Assembly: GCA_009782405.1 (NCBI GenBank)
Contig: WRJC01000082.1
Coordinates: 1-10,443, forward strand
DNA length: 10,443 nt
DNA from: Oscillospiraceae bacterium
GTDB taxonomy: Bacteria; Bacillota_A; Clostridia; Oscillospirales; WRJC01
Direction: 5' to 3'
A model generated the notes under the pieces. That model worked only from the letters and a program-made list of their open reading frames with translations, had not been told where the DNA came from and did no database searches. Shown piece by piece: positions 5,921 through 10,443 of the stretch; the stretch's first letter is position 1, and each line of letters starts with the position of its first letter. A program made the translations under genes and the position numbers.

Positions 5921-6681
5921 TTTTCAATCTCCGCAATTAAATTTTCTATGATTTTGGTTTGGCGCGCGTCAAATGCGTCCAAAACCGAAACCCCGTCCCT
6001 GTCCGCTTCCCTGATGTTTTGGGCATAGGGCATAAAAGCCGATATTTTTTGGCCCGGCATGGAATTTTTGATATATTCCTCATCTTCTTTTGAGGTTATT
6101 TTGTTTCCTATGAAGACAAATTTGCCAAGCCCGATCTCGCCGCCCATTTTCATTACGCTGTAAGCGCAGTCGATTGACCTCTGCCCCGGCTCGACCGCGA
6201 TGACCATGCAATCCACGCCCATGGCGGTGCCGCGTCCGAGATGCTCGATGCCCGCCTCCATGTCCATGACCAGGCTCTCGTTTTTATACAGAACCAAATC
6301 CGCGACGAGCGATTTGACGAAGGTGTTTTCGGGGCAGGCGCATCCCCCGCCCCCTTTGTTCGAGGCTCCGAGCACCACGAGGCTGACCCCGTTATATTCT
6401 ACGCCGAATTTTTCGGCGATGTCGGACACTTCCGGGTTCAGCTTGAAAACTTTGCCGTATTCGCCTACTTCGACCCCGGTTCGCTGCTCGATCAGCTTTA
6501 TCTCGGAGCTTATCGGCCTTATTTCGACGTTTTTTGGAATGCCAAGGGCCGCCGCGAGATTTGCGTCGGGGTCCATGTCCAAGGCGAGGATTTTTTGCCC
6601 GCGTTTTGCCAGCGTCAGCGCGACGGCTGCTGCGATCGTGGACTTTCCCACCCCGCCTTTTCCCGAAACCGCGATTTTCAT
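5917..6681 (-). CDS. cooC: CooC-type CO dehydrogenase maturation ATPase
   Basis: This 254-aa cytoplasmic ATPase of the CooC family is predicted to load nickel into the C-cluster of CO dehydrogenase. It has the P-loop MKIAVSGKGGVGKST (1-15), LALDMDPDANLAAALG (32-47), the CooC signature GGGGCACPENT (110-120) with Cys114-x-Cys116 for metal binding, and MDMEAGIEHLGRGT (139-152) as the Walker B/switch region. The length is normal. The start follows a weak GGTGGA, with only 5 bases separating it from the upstream protease gene, so it is co-transcribed with that gene. No CO dehydrogenase structural gene lies in this window; one would be expected elsewhere in the genome or just beyond the edges. Confidence 0.92.
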   Translation of the reverse strand: MKIAVSGKGGVGKSTIAAAVALTLAKRGQKILALDMDPDANLAAALGIPKNVEIRPISSEIKLIEQRTGVEVGEYGKVFKLNPEVSDIAEKFGVEYNGVSLVVLGASNKGGGGCACPENTFVKSLVADLVLYKNESLVMDMEAGIEHLGRGTAMGVDCMVIAVEPGQRSIDCAYSVMKMGGEIGLGKFVFIGNKITSKEDEEYIKNSMPGQKISAFMPYAQNIREADRDGVSVLDAFDARQTKIIENLIAEIEK

Positions 6682-6686
6682 AGAAT

Positions 6687-7160
6687 TTATTCCACCATAT
6701 TTTCTTTATCAAAATATATTTTGTGTGAACGATTATCCACATAGTAGTTAAATAATTGCAATATATCCTGCCCAAGAATGTTAATATTAGACGCATAATC
6801 GTCCGGAACCAAAACAACAGGCTTATGGACAACAATACCATCTGTAATCACAAGATCCGGTATTTCGATTCTGGAACACTCAAAAATGCCACCGCCAGCA
6901 GAAACTCTTGTTTTTCCCTTGATTTCGCAATAATTATATCCCAACATATCAATGCGCTTTTTTGAAAGAATCGTATTCTGTGCGCCTGTATCAAACATGA
7001 AAATTTTTTTTCTTTCTTCATCATCATCCGTGCGCAAAATATTTCCCGTTTTATCCAAAATATCGAGCATTATATATATCCAGATATGATTGCGTTTACA
7101 AATTGTAAATTCTATTTTGTGTTTTTTGCTGACATGAATCATTTCGTTCATTTCGTTCAT
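6687..7160 (-). CDS. Retropepsin-like aspartyl protease
   Basis: This is a 157-aa single-domain aspartic protease of the retroviral type. FMFDTGAQNTILSK (54-67) carries the catalytic Asp-Thr-Gly. SAGGGIFECSRIEIPDLVI (87-105) follows as the flap and core strands, and NILGQDILQLFNYYVDNR (127-144) is the late ILG motif that packs on the active site. Such proteins act as dimers. No signal peptide or membrane helix is evident, so it is probably cytoplasmic. The start at 7160 has GAGGA just upstream and overlaps the stop of the 94-aa gene (ATGA). The first codons are a short tandem repeat (ATGAACGAA twice, then ATG), giving alternative in-frame starts at 7151 and 7142. Base composition is AT-richer than the methyltransferase and CooC genes around it, which suggests later insertion. 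The substrate is unknown; the overlapping 94-aa product is a candidate. Confidence 0.82.
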   Translation of the reverse strand: MNEMNEMIHVSKKHKIEFTICKRNHIWIYIMLDILDKTGNILRTDDDEERKKIFMFDTGAQNTILSKKRIDMLGYNYCEIKGKTRVSAGGGIFECSRIEIPDLVITDGIVVHKPVVLVPDDYASNINILGQDILQLFNYYVDNRSHKIYFDKENMVE

Positions 7161-7441
7161 ATGTCCTCAACCCAAAACAAAGATGGGAACGCCCCTGCCC
7201 AATCTGTAAAATCAGCGTCCGCAATCACGCCGTACCCTTTGCTTGTTTTGAATTGGTCATATATTCCCTCTTCCATTCCTTCCAATTCGCTGTCCGCAAC
7301 TACTACCGGCGTCGCTCTTATCAGGCCATTTCCGTCAGTAAATTGACTATTGACCAAATATAGCCATTTTCCGTCAAAATCTTTTTTGAGTTCTTCGTGT
7401 GTATATTCTTTTCTTTCATTCGGCGGAATAATACGATACAT
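7157..7441 (-). CDS. Small conserved protein paired with the aspartyl protease
   Basis: This 94-aa soluble acidic protein contains YTHEELKKDFDGKWLYLVNS, then GLIRATPVVVADSELEGMEEG and IYDQF. I do not recognise a named domain. From memory, similar proteins of about 100 residues precede aspartyl-protease-like genes in other Firmicutes, so the pair may be a conserved two-gene unit. A strong GAGGAGG lies 7 bases before the ATG, and the stop overlaps the protease start by 4 bases, implying matched expression. It could be a substrate, inhibitor or partner of the protease; nothing in the sequence decides which. It is AT-rich like the protease. Confidence 0.75.
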   Translation of the reverse strand: MYRIIPPNERKEYTHEELKKDFDGKWLYLVNSQFTDGNGLIRATPVVVADSELEGMEEGIYDQFKTSKGYGVIADADFTDWAGAFPSLFWVEDI

Positions 7442-7463
7442 GACGCTGCCTCCTCGTTAAAAA

Positions 7464-8516
7464 CTACACCCCGTATTTTTCTTTCATTCTCTTGGTCAGC
7501 TCTTTTGTAAGCTCAAAAACTTTTTTTGCGTCCGCGACAGCCATCGAGCCGGTGCCGCATGAAGGGGTGATGATCGCCTGCGATATTATCAGTTCTTTGT
7601 CTATGCCCAAGGCCGCCAAGCCGTCCATTCCCTCTTCCAATTTCTGTTCAAGGCTTTCGGCGCTCTGCTCCCGTATTTTCACCGAGGTCGGAACCACTCC
7701 CCAAGCCAAATATTTGCCCTCTTCGAGATGTTTTTTCACCTGCTCGGGATATATCGCTATCGTGTGCCCGAACTCGAATGCGTCAAAGTTGACGATATCC
7801 ACCCCCGCGTCGATCAGTATGCTCCATTCGGTGTTCCCGCAGCAGTGAATGCCGGCAAGCCCGCCCTCGGCGTGCACCGCTTCGATCACCTCCGAAAGTA
7901 TCGCCACCACTTCCTCGCGGCTCACCGACACATATGTGGAACTGCCGAACGCCGACAAGATGGGCTCGTCGATGAAACATATTATATTTTCGGCGAAAGG
8001 CTTGAATTTTTGGATCTGCCAGCGGCACTTCATCGCTATCGCCTTGACGATCACGTCCCTGAATTCCTCGTTGTAGTATATCGCCCTTTTGTTTTCGTCG
8101 GTTATGGTCAGCGCGAAGCTGCACGGGCCGGTGGTTTGCACTTTGAGCCAAGGCAGCTTTTTGCCCTCTTTTTGCAGTCCGGCAAAAAGCGCGTAGAGCC
8201 CCTTCGAATAATCTTCGCTTATCGCCATGAAATCAAAGTCGCCGTCTTCCTCGGCTGCCATGTACTTTTCGTAAAATTCGCCGAAAGCCTCCGAATAGTC
8301 TTCGTCGGTTTGAAAATACATGCGCCCTTTTTCTTTGTCGATAACAGCGCACGGTATGTTTTCGCTGTACTGGATTTCCATCTGCTCCAAAAGCCCGTAT
8401 GCCGACAGCTGAGGCCAGATGGGCGCGTCGAGGCAATCGAGCGAGGTGCCGATCGCATAATTTGCGTCGTCAAAGGGCATGCTGCCTATCGCAGTCGATA
8501 AAAAATTCGTTTTCAT
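7464..8516 (-). CDS. Core MetE/UROD-fold methyltransferase (methionine-synthase-like)
   Basis: This 350-aa protein corresponds to only the C-terminal catalytic barrel of cobalamin-independent methionine synthase, without the N-terminal half. The zinc ligands fit MetE: HCCGN gives His224 and Cys226, TPSCGTGS gives Cys320, and an acidic residue (Asp245 or Glu248 in NFDAFEFG) can be the fourth. CFIDEPILSAFGS (180-192) is a further family motif. MetE is about twice as long. Short 'core-MetE' enzymes known from Dehalococcoides take the methyl group from a methylated corrinoid rather than from methyl-folate, and the CooC and homocysteine methyltransferase neighbours fit such a role. The sequence cannot exclude a different thiol acceptor or a UROD-like corrinoid methyltransferase. 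AAAGGA lies 7-8 bases before the ATG, 36 bases after the previous gene. Confidence 0.85.
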   Translation of the reverse strand: MKTNFLSTAIGSMPFDDANYAIGTSLDCLDAPIWPQLSAYGLLEQMEIQYSENIPCAVIDKEKGRMYFQTDEDYSEAFGEFYEKYMAAEEDGDFDFMAISEDYSKGLYALFAGLQKEGKKLPWLKVQTTGPCSFALTITDENKRAIYYNEEFRDVIVKAIAMKCRWQIQKFKPFAENIICFIDEPILSAFGSSTYVSVSREEVVAILSEVIEAVHAEGGLAGIHCCGNTEWSILIDAGVDIVNFDAFEFGHTIAIYPEQVKKHLEEGKYLAWGVVPTSVKIREQSAESLEQKLEEGMDGLAALGIDKELIISQAIITPSCGTGSMAVADAKKVFELTKELTKRMKEKYGV

Positions 8517-8552
8517 AAATATTTCCTTTCGGTGGTTATTTTTATTTGATAA

Positions 8553-9467
8553 TCAGCCTATCGCTTTTTTGATCGCGGCGATGTGCGCCGGGGTGGTGCC
8601 GCAGCAGCCCCCGATTATGTTGGCCCCCGCCTTGACCAGATCCGGCACGATTTTCGCCATGTCCTCCGGGGTTTCGGGGAATACATCCACCCCGTTCACA
8701 TTTTGCGGGAGCCCCGCGTTGGCGTGCACCAGTATCGGGATCTCTTTGTCTATTTTCCGCATCTCGGTGACGATTTCGATCATGCGCTCGATCCCGTTGC
8801 CGCAGTTCGCCCCCGCGATGTCGGCCCCGGCCTCGACAGTCGCTTTAATCGCCGCTTCCGGCGATATGCCCATCATGGTCTTGTAATCGCCCTGGAGGGT
8901 TTTTTCGAATGTGAAGGTGCATATCACTTCAAGCCCGGTGTTTTCTTTTGTGGCCCTGATCGCCAGCACCGCTTCCCTTATGTCGCTCATCGTCTCCACG
9001 CAGGCCGCGTCCGCCCCGCCCTTTTCGAGCGCCACGGCCTGTTCTTTGAATGCCGCGTATATGTCGCTCTCCGCAGCGTACAGATCGTCGCCCTCGTAAT
9101 CTTCCTTTTCGTCGTCGTCGATCACCATTTTGCCCGTGGGCCCGATCGAGGCTATCACCCATTTGCCGTCGCCCGCCGCCGCGCGCGAAATTTTGGCTGC
9201 GGCCTCGTTGATTTCTGCCGCTCTGTCCGCCAGCCCGTAATGCTCCAGCTTGAAGCTCGTGCCCCCGAAGCTGTCTGATTCGATCATGTCCGCCCCCGCG
9301 CCGACATAGCCCGCGGCGATTTCTTTCACGTCGTCTGCGTGCTCAAGGCACCAGAGCTCGGGGCATTCGCCCGCTTTCAGCCCTTTTTTTTGCAAAAATG
9401 TGCCCCATGCGCCGTCCGATACCAAAACTTTGCCTGTTTTTACCGTTTCCGCGATTTTTTTCCTCAT
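8553..9467 (-). CDS. Homocysteine S-methyltransferase (BHMT/MetH N-terminal type)
   Basis: This 304-aa zinc methyltransferase has the fold of the homocysteine-binding domain of MetH and BHMT. It opens with VLVSDGAWGTFLQKKGL (14-30), has SDSFGGTSFKLEHYGL (64-79), and carries the three zinc cysteines: Cys222 in GANCGNG, and Cys288 and Cys289 in GGCCGTTPAHI. The zinc activates a thiol, normally homocysteine, to accept a methyl group. No folate- or cobalamin-binding domain is attached, so it must work with a separate methyl donor or corrinoid protein, none of which is in the window. AAGGAG lies 8 bases before the ATG. It leads the cluster with the core MetE-like gene, so two zinc thiol methyltransferases are next to each other. 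Substrate specificity is not readable from sequence alone. Confidence 0.9.
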   Translation of the reverse strand: MRKKIAETVKTGKVLVSDGAWGTFLQKKGLKAGECPELWCLEHADDVKEIAAGYVGAGADMIESDSFGGTSFKLEHYGLADRAAEINEAAAKISRAAAGDGKWVIASIGPTGKMVIDDDEKEDYEGDDLYAAESDIYAAFKEQAVALEKGGADAACVETMSDIREAVLAIRATKENTGLEVICTFTFEKTLQGDYKTMMGISPEAAIKATVEAGADIAGANCGNGIERMIEIVTEMRKIDKEIPILVHANAGLPQNVNGVDVFPETPEDMAKIVPDLVKAGANIIGGCCGTTPAHIAAIKKAIG

Positions 9468-9626
9468 AATATATTCTCCTTTTTTATTTTAAATGGCCAT
9501 GAGCAAAACTCAAATATGTTCGATATTATGCGGGGATATTGAAATCAAAAATTTTGGTTTCCTCCGCTTTTGAATCCGTTTGCTTAAATAATATATGAAA
9601 CCGTGTTCGCGCATGGTTATGCATAA
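9468..9626 (-). promoter_or_regulatory. Intergenic gap with a weak promoter candidate for the methyltransferase cluster
   Basis: This 159-base AT-rich gap is the longest non-coding stretch in the window and the likeliest place for a promoter. The best match is TTGAGT (9513-9508) and TAAAAT (9491-9486) with a 16-base spacer. It would start transcription almost on the ribosome site, so it is doubtful. No strong terminator hairpin, riboswitch core or operator repeat was recognised. Confidence 0.25.
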
Positions 9627-10433
9627 TCAATCCAAGCCTCCGGAGAAATCGTCGGCCCATTTGCATAGCTTCGATTCGGTGCCTTCGAAGATTTCGGCGA
9701 CGTTTCTGAAGTACGCCTCGAGCTTCGCCATGTCGCCGGTGTGCGCCTCGAATATGCCGGCATAGGAGCCGCAAATGTTGATCAGATCCTCGTCCCTGTT
9801 TTCTTTGTCCTTCGCCTTCTCGCGCTCGGCGAGGTCGCGCAGCTCGTTCGCGCGGGCGTTGAAGCGGGTGATGGTGGTTTTCATCTGCCCGGCGAAGTCG
9901 TTCAGGATGCCCGTGTCCACCATGAGTTCCTGGCTGTCGGCCATGTAGCGCCTGGTCGTTTCGCGCTCCGACTTTTCGTTGCCCGGTGCGAACCATGTAC
10001 CGAGCCAGGCCGTGAGGAGCTTGCCGGCGGCCGCGAAGGCCTCGGCTGCGGCCTCGGCGAGCGTCCCTGCGGCCCGCGGCCCGTATTTCGCGGCGTTGTA
10101 GGCGAACGGCTTGGTGAGCGCGTCCAGCAGCCTCGCCGCCGCACCCTGCCGCCCCGTCTGCGCCGCCCGCACGCGCTGCGCCTGCTCCACGGCCTTGATG
10201 CGCTTGGCCGCCTTCTCCATGTCCTCCACGGCTTTCTGCCTGAGTATGGCTGTCTCCATTTCGCGGCGTGGCAACGTTTCGCCGCCGAATCCCCGATGTT
10301 CCGCGAATTGCTCCCGCATCCGCGCGGCGACCTTCTCCCTGATCTGCTCCTGGTGCTCCGCCGGGAACAGCGCGATGAACCCCGCCCGCTCCTCCTGCGT
10401 CAGGTACACGAGGAACTCCACGTATTCGTCCAT
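9627..10433 (-). CDS. Ala/Glu/Arg-rich helical protein of unknown function
   Basis: This 268-aa frame reads from an ATG at 10433, with GAGG visible at the window edge 6 bases before it. The frame remains open to the edge (R-L-P before the Met), so a longer protein is possible. Residues 28-95 are charged and probably helical or coiled-coil. Residues 96-150 are Ala-rich with a fairly hydrophobic stretch (EAFAAAGKLLTAWLGTWF, 131-148) that could be an amphipathic or membrane-inserting helix. Residues 165-260 are again helical (FNARANELRDLAEREKAKDK). No enzyme motif or signal peptide is visible. The gene is markedly GC-rich at third codon positions. A structural, phage-derived or effector-like protein is possible, but I do not recognise it. 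Confidence 0.7.
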   Translation of the reverse strand: MDEYVEFLVYLTQEERAGFIALFPAEHQEQIREKVAARMREQFAEHRGFGGETLPRREMETAILRQKAVEDMEKAAKRIKAVEQAQRVRAAQTGRQGAAARLLDALTKPFAYNAAKYGPRAAGTLAEAAAEAFAAAGKLLTAWLGTWFAPGNEKSERETTRRYMADSQELMVDTGILNDFAGQMKTTITRFNARANELRDLAEREKAKDKENRDEDLINICGSYAGIFEAHTGDMAKLEAYFRNVAEIFEGTESKLCKWADDFSGGLD

Positions 10434-10443
10434 CGGCAGCCTC

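Noticed and set aside
6200..6751. A 183-codon plus-strand open frame opposite cooC, starting inside it and running past its start.
   Set aside because: The cooC frame has every expected motif, while this one is Ser/Thr/Pro-rich and without ribosome site or homology.
7728..8501. A 257-codon open frame on the plus strand opposite the MetE-like gene.
   Set aside because: It lies wholly antisense to a gene with clear zinc-ligand motifs. Its translation is rich in His, Arg and Val with no family likeness, as expected of an antisense shadow.
8583..9278. A 231-codon open frame on the plus strand opposite the homocysteine methyltransferase gene.
   Set aside because: It is an antisense shadow of GC-rich codons: Arg/His/Pro-rich, no ribosome site and no recognisable domain.
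9541..9561. An inverted repeat GAAATCAAAA / TTTTGGTTTC as a terminator.
   Set aside because: The stem is nearly all A-T with a wobble pair and a one-base loop, with no proper U-tract, so it is not a convincing intrinsic terminator.
9531..9626. A 32-codon open frame (MHNHARTRFH...) after the 268-aa gene, on the minus strand.
   Set aside because: It has no ribosome site and no similarity to anything known; it is most likely chance in an intergenic gap.
1..10443. CRISPR array, tRNA, rRNA or riboswitch.
   Set aside because: I saw no regularly spaced repeats, no tRNA-like cloverleaf and no known riboswitch core in the short gaps between genes.

Overview
The window carries one long run of genes, all on the minus strand, so transcription goes from the right edge towards the left. 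The host looks like a strict anaerobe with a CO dehydrogenase/acetyl-CoA synthase (Wood-Ljungdahl) type metabolism, probably a Clostridia-like Firmicute. The reasons are two CooC-type nickel-insertion ATPases, two corrinoid-type homocysteine methyltransferase homologues, strong GGAGG-like ribosome sites and a Firmicutes-style lipoprotein. The taxonomic guess is inference only.

Right part (about 4600-10443, mostly GC-richer). In transcription order: an Ala/Glu/Arg-rich helical protein of unknown role at the edge; a zinc homocysteine S-methyltransferase (BHMT/MetH N-terminal type); a short MetE/UROD-fold 'core' methionine-synthase-like protein; a 94-aa unknown plus a retropepsin-like aspartyl protease, overlapping by 4 bases and AT-rich; two CooC-family ATPases overlapping by 4 bases; and a small lipoprotein. 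The methyltransferases and CooC genes fit a one-carbon/corrinoid methyl-transfer and Ni-enzyme maturation cluster. The protease pair looks like an insertion into it.

Left part (1 to about 4563, AT-richer) is a defence-type island: a DUF2442 protein, a small N6-adenine-methyltransferase-like subunit, a DUF1016/YhcG PD-(D/E)XK nuclease, a second (Eco57I-like) methyltransferase, a DUF488 protein with an extra N-terminal domain, and the start of a conserved small protein that runs off the left edge. Spacings are a few bases, or genes overlap (ATGA, TAATG, ATGAATAA), so it reads as one operon.

The most notable signals are in this island. The Eco57I-like methyltransferase appears to have lost, in frame, the central segment holding its NPPY catalytic motif. 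The partner subunit also has no NPPY. The DUF1016 nuclease gene sits between two 56-bp imperfect direct repeats (53/56 identical by eye), each made of the end of the small methyltransferase gene plus the start of the large one. This suggests that the nuclease gene was inserted between two formerly adjacent methyltransferase genes, and that the locus is either a decaying restriction-modification system or one remodelled into something that does not methylate. I found no tRNA, rRNA, CRISPR array, IS element or convincing intrinsic terminator. No gene-free stretch exceeds 300 bases.
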